DNA from: Allocoprobacillus sp002160865
Lineage (GTDB): Bacteria; Bacillota_I; Bacilli_A; Erysipelotrichales; Coprobacillaceae
Length of the DNA: 64,000 nucleotides
Direction of reading: 5' to 3'
Assembly (NCBI RefSeq): GCF_042850985.1
Contig: NZ_AP031415.1
Location: 2,480,001 to 2,544,000, forward strand
In this document: piece by piece, positions 26,657 to 35,518 of the stretch
How positions within the stretch are numbered: position 1 is the first letter of the stretch
How the letters are laid out: each line of letters begins with the position of its first letter
Program-made: the position numbers and the translations under genes
Notes under the pieces: model-generated
What the model saw: the letters and a program-made list of their open reading frames with translations, nothing else
Databases searched by the model: none
What the model was told of the DNA's origin: nothing

Positions 26657-29347
26657 ATCAGCATCAATAAATTCATAAAGATAGGCAATTTCACTTGTTG
26701 GAATCACAATATTATAGCGTTTCGATATAATATGAAATGCTTCATGAACACACTTAATAAAATGCATATGTGTTTTTTCAAAATTCTCTAAATCGTCAAA
26801 TTCTGTAATAGCTGTTTTTGTAACAAGTCTTTCAATAAGGCAACAAACATGTATATAAAGTCCTATAAGTGTTTTTCCATCAAACTTTTCTTGCAAACAA
26901 TCTTGCAAAACATCCATAGCTACACTCACATTGTCTAACAAAACTTGGGGGTTTAAAATGGTTAAATATCCGACAACATTGAGTAAAGTAAAGTTTTTTC
27001 GTAAATCAGAAATCATATGATCTAATTCTTCAACATTTAAATATGGTGATAATCTTTTCATAATAATATCTATATGATGACCAGAAATAATGTCCTCTAA
27101 AGCAACAAATTTTTGTCCATTCACATGAGGATTAGCCGTCCCTGTAATAAACAATACATTATTGTTATTAAAAATTTCATGATCTTGACCACTAGAAATT
27201 AATTGATTGTAATCACAAACCACAAAATCTACAGGAATAGACTTTGTTGATAAACTATTTTCAAATAATTCTCTCATTCGTTGGGCTGTTTGAATTCCAC
27301 TTTCGCTTGTAAAGATAATAGCATCCTTTTTTTGTCTTTTTACAATTGTATATTTTGCCATTGAATGAGCACTGACTTTTTCTAAAATCATTTTCATATT
27401 ATTTTCATTCAAAATAGCATTACCAACATTTAATGCTAATCTCGTTGAAACATTATTAATGACACCTACATTACAATTAATCGCTGTACTTAAGCTTTTT
27501 CCTAATAATTCTAAAGACCCCATATCCACCATAACAATAACATCTGCATTACTATGCATACGATTAATTCTCTCAACTAGTATTTCTTTAATTTCATCAA
27601 TTGTTACATCTAATGGCATATCTACAGCATCAAATATATAATTTTCCAGCAAACTATTAACAGCCTCAGCTATTGATGTTGCTGTAGAATACCCATGACA
27701 GATAATAATTCCAAATATTTTTTGTGTTTTTCTGACTGTATTATAATGATTAAGATTGACTATCATGATTAATTTAAAAAAACTATCAATATCTGTTTCT
27801 AAATTAGAATTGACTAATCGTATCATCTCTTCAACAATTAATGTTTCATTAATACAATGCTCCTTCAACTGCGTTAATATATTATCTATATCAAAATGAT
27901 TCTTCTGTTGCCATTTATATATAGATGAGTGATACAATTCATTCATATACATTAACTTTGCAAAGGTATAGCTAAAGCCACTAGGCAGGTTCATATAACG
28001 TTTTTTTAATATAGTATCAAAAATATTAGAGAGGGAGATTTCTATACCTTTAATACGTTCAGGAGCAACCCTTTGTTTATATGAAAGAAAATCACTTAAT
28101 AAGTCAAAATGATGTTGTGCATCTTTTAGGGATTCCTGAAAATCTTGATCTTTAAAAAATGATTTTACAATCATACTAAAATAATCCAAAATATAATCAA
28201 TCTGATCACTTTTCTTATAAGCTGTTGTATCAATATAAACAATATCTTCATCAGTAACAATCGGAAGTGTTCTTAATAAATATTCTGGTAAATGATATGT
28301 ATGAATAATAACTTCTTTATTACCTGTATTTTCTTTTAAGGCAGAAGCACACATAATCTGTATAGCAGATTGTAATCCGATTAAGTTCTGTGAATAATCA
28401 CCATTAACCAATGCTCTTAAAACACTACTACTGACTTTAATAATTTTATTCATTTTCTTGCCTTCATTGATCATGAAATGAATAATGAGCTCTTCAATTT
28501 CTTCTTTGCTCTTTTCTTTTAATAAAGGCAAAGAAATTAAGACAGGAATATTTTTAAGCAGGCAATCAACCATAAAATGATGCGGATGAATATCAGATAA
28601 AAGAATATATCTGATTGTTTTATGGAGATATTTCATTTTTTTGGTATTTGCGCTCTTGCCTATTTCAATCAAATGACATAATTTTTCTTGAAATGATTCG
28701 GACATATATTGTGCACCAGCTAAAATGAAAACAATATAATCATACTGGTCAATCAATCCACTTTTATGTCCATCTCCAAAAATTTTTAATGATACTTGTT
28801 CACTATTGGTAGGTGTAAATTCTATCTTAAACACTTTTGCATTTTCATTAATCTTTCCACGCCTTGCTGCATTTTCATAAATGACTTGACTAAGTGTTCT
28901 CTTACCTGTACCTTTTGCCCCATACAAAATAATTGGTAATCCGCTTGGTGGATATTCAAAAGCTTCTCTTAATTGTTTAATAGGCTCCGCTAAAGATTTA
29001 TCATAACCAATAATCTGAGAATAATCACCATCTCCTACGGAATGTTCATTAATATATTGTTTTACTTCCTCTAAGTCATAAAAATCATCATTTTGAAATA
29101 CCAAATGAAATAATTCTTCCATTTTCTGACGATGCAAAAAATATACAGGTCGAGAATTAATCTTCATCACCAATTTTTCTTTTACAAGTTCATTAAGATA
29201 TTGACTTGCTAAACTGCGACTAATATGCATTTCTTTTGCAATAGATGATGCTGTAAAATGACTCACTTGAGTAAAATCAAAGTTTTGTGTTAAATCATTC
29301 ATATAATTTAAAATCATACTTTTTGTACTCCCTGTCACATTCATCAT
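26642..29347 (-). CDS. LevR-like PTS-controlled regulator with a degenerate AAA+ domain
   Basis: This 901-residue protein has the LevR layout: N-terminal winged helix (about 10-65), AAA+ region (110-340), a PRD, an EIIA(man)-like domain with the histidine in IICHGYSTATSIA, an EIIB(gat)-like domain whose cysteine is replaced (IIFTSESGIQTA), and a final PRD with HVCCLIERL. Walker A GAKGTGKR is at 143-150. The GAFTGA loop needed to contact sigma-54 is absent, because FGDGHKSGLID follows directly, and Walker B reads VFILAG without the acidic pair. Adjacent ATGs at 29347 and 29344 are possible starts; the second has the better spacing. It very likely controls the PTS operon. Confidence 0.85.
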   Translation of the reverse strand: MMNVTGSTKSMILNYMNDLTQNFDFTQVSHFTASSIAKEMHISRSLASQYLNELVKEKLVMKINSRPVYFLHRQKMEELFHLVFQNDDFYDLEEVKQYINEHSVGDGDYSQIIGYDKSLAEPIKQLREAFEYPPSGLPIILYGAKGTGKRTLSQVIYENAARRGKINENAKVFKIEFTPTNSEQVSLKIFGDGHKSGLIDQYDYIVFILAGAQYMSESFQEKLCHLIEIGKSANTKKMKYLHKTIRYILLSDIHPHHFMVDCLLKNIPVLISLPLLKEKSKEEIEELIIHFMINEGKKMNKIIKVSSSVLRALVNGDYSQNLIGLQSAIQIMCASALKENTGNKEVIIHTYHLPEYLLRTLPIVTDEDIVYIDTTAYKKSDQIDYILDYFSMIVKSFFKDQDFQESLKDAQHHFDLLSDFLSYKQRVAPERIKGIEISLSNIFDTILKKRYMNLPSGFSYTFAKLMYMNELYHSSIYKWQQKNHFDIDNILTQLKEHCINETLIVEEMIRLVNSNLETDIDSFFKLIMIVNLNHYNTVRKTQKIFGIIICHGYSTATSIAEAVNSLLENYIFDAVDMPLDVTIDEIKEILVERINRMHSNADVIVMVDMGSLELLGKSLSTAINCNVGVINNVSTRLALNVGNAILNENNMKMILEKVSAHSMAKYTIVKRQKKDAIIFTSESGIQTAQRMRELFENSLSTKSIPVDFVVCDYNQLISSGQDHEIFNNNNVLFITGTANPHVNGQKFVALEDIISGHHIDIIMKRLSPYLNVEELDHMISDLRKNFTLLNVVGYLTILNPQVLLDNVSVAMDVLQDCLQEKFDGKTLIGLYIHVCCLIERLVTKTAITEFDDLENFEKTHMHFIKCVHEAFHIISKRYNIVIPTSEIAYLYEFIDADHNAK

Positions 29348-29416
29348 CCTTTCATAAAATGCACTTTTTACATTTCATATACTTAAATATACACTAACTC
29401 ACTTTTTAGATGATTT

Positions 29417-29437
29417 AGTGTTGAAAAATTAAACACT
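29417..29437. promoter_or_regulatory. AGTG-N13-CACT motif upstream of the LevR-like gene
   Basis: AGTGTT and AACACT are perfect inverted arms around GAAAAATTA. Related copies or half-sites occur upstream of the deglycase gene and of the MATE gene in the same island, so this is a candidate shared operator. Confidence 0.45.
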
Positions 29438-29458
29438 ATCTTTTTGCCTACCTTTGAT

Positions 29459-29491
29459 AGAAAGTGAGAGTTTTAGAAACACTCACTTTCT
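29459..29491 (-). terminator. Hairpin after the FrlB-like gene
   Basis: AGAAAGTGAG and CTCACTTTCT form a perfect 10-bp stem 15 bases after the gene's stop. The following T run is weak, so termination may be partial. Confidence 0.55.
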
Positions 29492-29505
29492 AATGACAAT
29501 TCATT

Positions 29506-30471
29506 TTAATATTTATATTTCCACATATATTTTCTTTTACTTAATGGATGATCTCTCATATCAGCTAATAAATGATTAAATACATCTAAAAGCGCTGTAT
29601 GGAAATCATAATCATAATATTCACTAACTTCACCTAATTCATGTGAACCATATTTTTCCAAATCAATCACTGTATGATGATGATTGTACTGATCTAAGAA
29701 TCGAATAGCTCTTTCGTCCAATGCTTTCGTTTTTCCAGTTGATTTTAATAATAAGAATGCTGTATCTGGATCAGTGATTTCAAATGGACCATGGAAATAT
29801 TCTCCTGTATGAATAACTGCTGAATTGATCCATTGCATTTCCATTAAAATACAAATTGTTTCTTGTTGTGCAGCAGACCATGCTGTACCACTTCCCATTG
29901 TATAAATAACTGGATTATCTTTATATTGAATAGAAAATTGAATAGCTTCAGGAACAATAGCTTTTTGTGCAGCTGGTACTAATTCATTCATTTTATTCAT
30001 TGCTTCTACCATTGCTTCATATTGACCAGTTCCTTCCACTTGATATAAAGTTTCATAAGCAATTTTTAAGATATAAGCAGATTTTCCTACTTCAAATGGA
30101 ATACCTTCTCCATCTTCAAAAACAATTGTATAATCAGAAACTTCATGAATACCTGTATCTTGTGCTTCATGTGTCAATCCAATAACTGTTGCTCCTTTAG
30201 ATTTTGCAACACGTCCTGCTTCTACTGTTTCTGCAGTATTTCCACCTCTAGATGCAATGACCACGATTGAGTTTTCACCAATACAAGCTGGTGTATCATG
30301 AACAAATTCATTTGCTGAAGTATAACTTGTTGTTATATTTTTAGCTTCTCTTTGAACATAGTAATATGCTGCATAGAAACATGCTAAAGATCCTCCAACA
30401 CCTGCAAAACTTAAATTTTTAATTTGTTTTTCTGAAGTAATTTCTTCAATTATTTTTTTGACATCAAACAT
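29506..30471 (-). CDS. SIS-domain deglycase, FrlB-like (fructoselysine 6-phosphate type)
   Basis: This 321-residue protein has two SIS folds. The first contains GVGGSLACFYAAYY and IASRGGNTAETVEAGR; the second contains GSGTAWSAAQQET and HTGEYFHGPFEI. The E-x-FHGPFE motif is typical of FrlB/GfrF-type deglycases, which split fructoselysine 6-phosphate into lysine and glucose 6-phosphate. The mannose-family PTS and LevR-like regulator next to it match the gfr operon layout. AAGGAGG precedes the ATG. The exact Amadori substrate is inferred, not proven. Confidence 0.82.
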   Translation of the reverse strand: MFDVKKIIEEITSEKQIKNLSFAGVGGSLACFYAAYYYVQREAKNITTSYTSANEFVHDTPACIGENSIVVIASRGGNTAETVEAGRVAKSKGATVIGLTHEAQDTGIHEVSDYTIVFEDGEGIPFEVGKSAYILKIAYETLYQVEGTGQYEAMVEAMNKMNELVPAAQKAIVPEAIQFSIQYKDNPVIYTMGSGTAWSAAQQETICILMEMQWINSAVIHTGEYFHGPFEITDPDTAFLLLKSTGKTKALDERAIRFLDQYNHHHTVIDLEKYGSHELGEVSEYYDYDFHTALLDVFNHLLADMRDHPLSKRKYMWKYKY

Positions 30472-30543
30472 TTTCTATTTCCTCCTTTTTTGATGTTCTC
30501 TTTTGATACCTCTACTATACCAAACTCATTTTTTGTTATAAGT

Positions 30544-30669
30544 AGTGTTGACATATTTGTCTTAATGTTCTGTTTTTTATAACTTTTTCTGATTTTTTGA
30601 CATTTTTCAACACTACTCTAACAGTCATATCCCTTTGTTTTTTTATAATCTACAAAAGTGTTGAAAAAT
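30544..30669. promoter_or_regulatory. Operator-like half-sites upstream of the deglycase gene
   Basis: ATTTTTCAACACT (30602-30614) and AGTGTTGAAAAAT (30657-30669) are perfect 13-base inverted copies with centres 55 bases apart, about five helical turns. A third copy of AGTGTTGA lies at 30544-30551. The same core occurs at 29417 and 33884. Confidence 0.5.
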
Positions 30670-30695
30670 AAAAAATGGAAATCATTCCATTTTTT
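30670..30695 (-). terminator. Terminator after the HAD-SIS gene
   Basis: AAAAAATGGAA and TTCCATTTTTT form a perfect stem around a four-base loop with T runs on the minus strand, 6 bases after the stop. Confidence 0.8.
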
Positions 30696-30701
30696 ATAAA
30701 T

Positions 30702-32432
30702 CTATTCATTAGTTTTGGTTTGAACATAATCATTAAACTTAGAAAATCTTGGATGCGTATTCCATGTTTGTAATTCTTCACTGATCTGATAAGATAAAAC
30801 TTGAAATACCGGTAAAATGTACAAAGGCATTAATAATGGTTCATGAATATGAAAAGGAATTCTTATCGCATGTTCATCATCAACCAAAGGGCTATTCGTG
30901 ATTGCATAAGTTCGTGGTGTAACACTTTGAATGGCTTGATAAATTGAGATGATACGTGAACTTCCCTGTGAACAATCATCAATACACCACACTGTATATG
31001 CTGGTGTCAATTGGAGATTAAATCCATGAATAAATTCTTCTGCTTCATAAGCCATACATGGATGCTTTGTTGTTTCTGCCATTTTCAATGCCCCTTCTAA
31101 AGCAATGCCATAACTTTGAATGAATCCTATAAAAAATGTAGGATTCAAAGAAGTCATTTCATATAGATGCTTTTGATAAAATTGTTTTGTTTCTTCTTGA
31201 ATTATTTGATGACGTTCAGGTACCTCTAATAGTTCCTTAATGATTTCATCATAAACTTCTTGATGAATACAATGTTTTTTCAAACCAGATACCAATGCAA
31301 ATAAAATCAAATATTCAATCAGCATCACAATACCTTTTGTGACATATCCTACAGTTTCTATTCCCATATGATAATCTACAACAATATCTGCATATGATTT
31401 CAAATCATCATTTTTTTGTCCTGTTATAAGGACAGCTTCTCGATGAAGTGATTTTAATTTTTGAAGTGCTTGAATACAATTTGTAGAATGACCACTTTGT
31501 GAAACCACAAAAACAAAATCATCTTCTGTTATTTGATTTTCAAAATATACAAAACTCATAGGTGAAATGACTTTAACATCACAATTTAAATATTTCATTA
31601 AAAATGGTTTTGCACATTGTGCCCCATTAAAACTAGAGCCACAAGCAATAATCCATAGGGACTGATATTCTTTTTGTAAATAAAGCTGTACCAGAGGCTT
31701 TGTTATTTCTTCTATATTTATGATATTGTCTTTCATCTGTTGTGGTGTTTCTTGAATATATGTCATCATAGTTACCTGCATATTCTTCTTTAATATATCA
31801 ATAACATCTATCAAAGAATCCACTATAGCAAAAGTTTCTCTTTTCTGCTTTTCTTGTGCCGGTGCTAAATCTGGAATCATAATACAAGGAATATGCGCAC
31901 GATATGCAGCTTCGACACCCACATATGAATCCTCCAATACCCATGCCTCTTGTGAATCGACACCAAAATAATTCAATACTGTTTCATAAATTTCTGGATG
32001 TGGTTTCCTTAAATGAACTTCATTGCCACACAATATATAATCAAATTGATCCCATAACTGTAATCGAGATAATCTTTGATAAGTTGTGTCTTTATCTGTC
32101 GCTGTTGCAACTGCTACAGGAATAGATAATGATTGAATAAAACGTAATAATTCCATAAGACCTTTCTTTATATCAATTCTTTCTTTTAGAAGTTCATCAC
32201 CATATTCTCTCACTTCTTGTAAAATCTTTTCTGGATGAGCAAATTGTCGAAGATCGTTCTTCACAATATCTTCAACTTCTTTACCATTTCTCCCTACACA
32301 TTTTAAAAAAGTTGTATTTCCCAAATCCTGTACACCATAACGCTTTCCAACACTATCCCAAGCTTCTTGCCATCTTGCTTCTGTATCAAGCATAAGACCA
32401 TCAACATCAAAAATAATTAATTTTGGTAACAT
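30702..32432 (-). CDS. Fusion of a HAD phosphatase and a SIS deglycase/isomerase domain
   Basis: Residues 1-210 are a beta-phosphoglucomutase-like HAD hydrolase: FDVDGLMLDTE at the N-terminus, then ATATDKD, the lysine in LRKPHPEIYE and LEDSYVGVEAA. Residues 225-576 form two SIS folds of the GlmS/deglycase type, with ACGSSFNGAQCAKP, VVSQSGHSTNCIQAL and AEEFIHGFNLQLTP. The second half resembles GfrE-like glucoselysine 6-phosphate deglycases. AAGGAGG precedes the ATG. The fusion would couple deglycation to dephosphorylation or remove a phosphorylated side product; the substrate is inferred from the neighbours. Confidence 0.8.
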   Translation of the reverse strand: MLPKLIIFDVDGLMLDTEARWQEAWDSVGKRYGVQDLGNTTFLKCVGRNGKEVEDIVKNDLRQFAHPEKILQEVREYGDELLKERIDIKKGLMELLRFIQSLSIPVAVATATDKDTTYQRLSRLQLWDQFDYILCGNEVHLRKPHPEIYETVLNYFGVDSQEAWVLEDSYVGVEAAYRAHIPCIMIPDLAPAQEKQKRETFAIVDSLIDVIDILKKNMQVTMMTYIQETPQQMKDNIINIEEITKPLVQLYLQKEYQSLWIIACGSSFNGAQCAKPFLMKYLNCDVKVISPMSFVYFENQITEDDFVFVVSQSGHSTNCIQALQKLKSLHREAVLITGQKNDDLKSYADIVVDYHMGIETVGYVTKGIVMLIEYLILFALVSGLKKHCIHQEVYDEIIKELLEVPERHQIIQEETKQFYQKHLYEMTSLNPTFFIGFIQSYGIALEGALKMAETTKHPCMAYEAEEFIHGFNLQLTPAYTVWCIDDCSQGSSRIISIYQAIQSVTPRTYAITNSPLVDDEHAIRIPFHIHEPLLMPLYILPVFQVLSYQISEELQTWNTHPRFSKFNDYVQTKTNE

Positions 32433-32443
32433 TTTCTTCCTCC

Positions 32444-33826
32444 TTATTTTATTGAATCATGAACATATGTTGTTAAATTCACAATCCATTTTCCTGTTTG
32501 ATAACGTTTAATTCCTAAAATCACTCTCACAATTTGTTCTAATTGGCAAATCAAAAAAACAATAGCTATACTTTGAATCTGAAAGATATGAACACTTATA
32601 AATGCTAATGGAATTCCTACACTCCACATCAATCCACTATCAAGTAAAGTTAATACCTTAGAATCCCCTCCAGCTCTGAGTGAAGAAAAAACAATAACGA
32701 TAAAGAATCGTAACGCTATACGCAAAGCAAAAACTTTCACAATAAGTATAGCTTCTTGAATGACTTGTGGATGAGTCAAGTCAAAGATTTGGACAAAAAG
32801 AGGCGAACCAAAATAAATGAATATCAGACAGACAACTGACATAGCAGTTGCTAAAGTCATTAAATAATCACCTTCTTCTTTTGCTTTATGACCATCACCA
32901 TAACCTAATGAATAACCAACAATTGCAGCTACTGCATTAGAAAATCCATTTGCAAAAGCATAAAATACATTTGATATTTTTTCTCCAACATAATAAGCAT
33001 CCATAGATCGTGTTCCTAAAGCTCCAAATGCTTTAATAAATAATGTTGAGCCAAACCCAAATAATAGTTCATTAAATACAATAGATTGTGTTTTTTGTAA
33101 AATGGGTTGAATAAAATAAAGGTCAAATGTAAACATTTCTTGAAAACTACCTATAAAAGGTTGTTTTGTTTGATAAGCATACAAAACATGAATACATAAT
33201 GATGACATTTGAGCTATACATGTTCCCATAGCTGCACCTTGTATCCCCATTCGTGGAAAACCATACAATCCAAAAATAAGTACATAATTCACGACTATAT
33301 TCATGATCATTGCAATAATTCCTATAATCAAAGGTACTTTTGGACGATTAATATTGCGATAAGTCATATTGAAAACAAAACTTAACGCTAATGGAAAATA
33401 TGAGAATTTTGCAATATTTAGATAGGCTAGTCCATTTTGAATAACACTTGCATCACTTATATAAAATTGTAAAATCACTTTCCCAAAAAAACTTGCTACA
33501 GAAAACCAAAATAAACCTGAAATCAAAGCTAACAAGACACTTAAACCAAATGACTTTTTGAAGCTTGTAAAATCCTTAGCACCAAAAAATTGCACAGAAA
33601 AAATTCCAACTCCTGCAGCACTTCCCCAAGAAACCGATGTACATAATGTTTCAATCTGTACAGCCGTTCCTACTGCTGTCACTTGACCAATCCATGATAC
33701 CATTAACGAATCTACAATCCCCATACAACTAGAAATCAATTGTTGAAAACCTAAAGGGATTGCCATAGAAAAAACATATTGATAAAACTTTCGTGGACCA
33801 ATATATCGTTTGATTTTATCTAACAT
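32444..33826 (-). CDS. MATE family transporter, first of a pair
   Basis: This protein of about 460 residues has roughly twelve helices and MATE-type repeats (MAIPLGFQQLISSCMGIVDS, then LFGFGSTLFIKAFGALG). The ATG at 33826 has GAGGTGA close by; a GTG at 33832 is the alternative. It lies 11 bases before the HAD-SIS fusion and shares its transcript. A MATE exporter in a sugar-amine operon could expel a breakdown product or a toxic amine. Confidence 0.85.
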   Translation of the reverse strand: MLDKIKRYIGPRKFYQYVFSMAIPLGFQQLISSCMGIVDSLMVSWIGQVTAVGTAVQIETLCTSVSWGSAAGVGIFSVQFFGAKDFTSFKKSFGLSVLLALISGLFWFSVASFFGKVILQFYISDASVIQNGLAYLNIAKFSYFPLALSFVFNMTYRNINRPKVPLIIGIIAMIMNIVVNYVLIFGLYGFPRMGIQGAAMGTCIAQMSSLCIHVLYAYQTKQPFIGSFQEMFTFDLYFIQPILQKTQSIVFNELLFGFGSTLFIKAFGALGTRSMDAYYVGEKISNVFYAFANGFSNAVAAIVGYSLGYGDGHKAKEEGDYLMTLATAMSVVCLIFIYFGSPLFVQIFDLTHPQVIQEAILIVKVFALRIALRFFIVIVFSSLRAGGDSKVLTLLDSGLMWSVGIPLAFISVHIFQIQSIAIVFLICQLEQIVRVILGIKRYQTGKWIVNLTTYVHDSIK

Positions 33827-33883
33827 TATCACCTCATCTCCCTTTCTTTTTTTATCATATAAAAATCTATTTAATAAGAATTC

Positions 33884-33904
33884 AGTGTTTAAATAATTGT
33901 CACT
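33884..33904. promoter_or_regulatory. AGTG-N13-CACT motif upstream of the MATE/HAD-SIS operon
   Basis: AGTGTTTAAATAATTGT followed by CACT has the same length and end bases as the site at 29417. It lies about 55 bases upstream of the MATE start, next to a TATGAT-like -10 element. Confidence 0.4.
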
Positions 33905-33915
33905 TTTTATATATT

Positions 33916-35250
33916 TTAGACACTTTTTAAAAAGCGGTTCTTAAAATTTTGATAATATCCAACAAATAATATAGATGTTGCTGCCCATGAAATAGGATAA
34001 CATACAACAACCATATGAAATGAAGCAAATATATCAGGAATCCCAATAACCCAAAGAATTCTTAATAAACAAACTCCACAACAAACAATAATCATTGGTT
34101 TGAATGCATCTCCACATCCTCGCATTGTAGCCGAAATAATTTCAGCTCCGCTATATGTAACATAATATGGAACAATATAATAGATAATTTGAACAGTTTC
34201 TAAAATAACTTGCGAATCATTTGAAAACAATGATGCAATCTGTCTACCAAAAGTCATCAAACAAATACTTAGAAAAATGGCTGAGATACTTAACATGCCA
34301 ATACAAATTTTCATTCCCTGTCGCACTCTTGTATAAAGCCCAGCTCCATAATTTTGACCTACAAAAGTTGTTAATGCTGAACTGTATGCAGCGGCTATCA
34401 TAAAAAACAGGGCATCTATTTTACAATAAACAGTCCATGCGGCAATCATAGATGTTCCAAAAGAATTAATTTTAACTTGTAAAATAATATTGGAAACTGC
34501 ATACATAACTGCTTGTAACCCCGCTGGAATACCAATTTTTAAAACATTTTTTAAAATTTCTATATCAAACTCTATCTTTTTCAAACATAATTGATAACAG
34601 CCTTTTGCTTTAATTAGTTTGTAACAGACAAGAAGTGCAGAAACAAACTGTGCAATAGCTGTCGCAATACCTGCCCCAGCAATTCCCATGTAAAAATAAA
34701 CAATAAAAATATAATCTAAAACAATATTAATAAAAGTACAAATCATAAGATATATTAAAGGCGTGTGACTATCTCCAATAGCACGTAATACTCCTGTTCC
34801 AATATTATAGACAACTAGAGGTATACCACCTAAAAAATACAATCGCATATACAAAGTTGCTGCCTCTAATATATCTGATGGAACTCCCATCATATTTAAA
34901 CACTTTCCAGAAAAAAACAAGCCAAATAAAGTCATTATCAAGCCACAGACAATAGCTAAAGCAAAAGATGTATGAACAGTTTTAGAAACACGATGTTCTT
35001 GATTTGCTCCAAAAAACTGAGCAATCAAAACAGTTGTTCCTGAAGATAATCCAACAAAAAAATCCACCAGCAAACTAATAAGATTTCCTGTTGATCCAAC
35101 AGCGGCTAATGCCTGAGTCCCTACATACTGTCCAACAATAATTGTATCAACGGTATTATATAACTGTTGAAAAAAAGTTCCTATTAATATAGGAAAAAAG
35201 AATTTCAGAATTTGCTTCCATATTTTCCCTTTCACTAATGAATATTGCAT
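33916..35250 (-). CDS. MATE family transporter, second of a pair
   Basis: This 444-residue exporter has twelve hydrophobic segments and MATE features FFPILIGTFFQQLYNTVDTI (start of the N-half) and IGIPAGLQAVMYAVSN (start of the C-half). GGGAGGTG precedes the ATG and may be enclosed in a hairpin. It is separated from the first MATE gene by 83 bases with an operator-like motif, so it could be its own unit. Confidence 0.87.
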   Translation of the reverse strand: MQYSLVKGKIWKQILKFFFPILIGTFFQQLYNTVDTIIVGQYVGTQALAAVGSTGNLISLLVDFFVGLSSGTTVLIAQFFGANQEHRVSKTVHTSFALAIVCGLIMTLFGLFFSGKCLNMMGVPSDILEAATLYMRLYFLGGIPLVVYNIGTGVLRAIGDSHTPLIYLMICTFINIVLDYIFIVYFYMGIAGAGIATAIAQFVSALLVCYKLIKAKGCYQLCLKKIEFDIEILKNVLKIGIPAGLQAVMYAVSNIILQVKINSFGTSMIAAWTVYCKIDALFFMIAAAYSSALTTFVGQNYGAGLYTRVRQGMKICIGMLSISAIFLSICLMTFGRQIASLFSNDSQVILETVQIIYYIVPYYVTYSGAEIISATMRGCGDAFKPMIIVCCGVCLLRILWVIGIPDIFASFHMVVVCYPISWAATSILFVGYYQNFKNRFLKSV

Positions 35251-35300
35251 TATTCGTACACCTCCCTTAATAAAGTGTACTTTAATTCGTATGTCAAAAG
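35251..35300 (-). promoter_or_regulatory. Promoter region and ribosome-site hairpin of the second MATE gene
   Basis: TTGACA is followed 17 bases later by TTTATT on the minus strand. Directly after, GTACAC and GTGTAC can pair across a loop holding GGGAG, which would partly sequester the ribosome site. The rest of the 268-base gap to thiD holds AGTGT-rich AT sequence and the thi terminator. Confidence 0.4.
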
Positions 35301-35426
35301 AAAAAGTGTATGAATTTTCGACGAATTTTGATTTATTTAAACACTAAAAATAAGAAGTATGAAAATATTAAACACATCCCATAAGACATTTATGAATAGA
35401 AAAATCATTGATAATATCCTAAATAA

Positions 35427-35473
35427 TATAAAAAACATTGAATATATATCTATTATCAGATACATATTCAATG
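35427..35473 (-). terminator. Terminator of the thiMED operon
   Basis: A 15-bp stem (35436-35450 with 35459-35473, one mismatch) is followed on the minus strand by TTTTT. It lies about 45 bases after the thiD stop. Confidence 0.75.
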
Positions 35474-35518
35474 CTTAATTCCTAATCTAATCATTATTTT
35501 TTATATTTCATTATTCTA

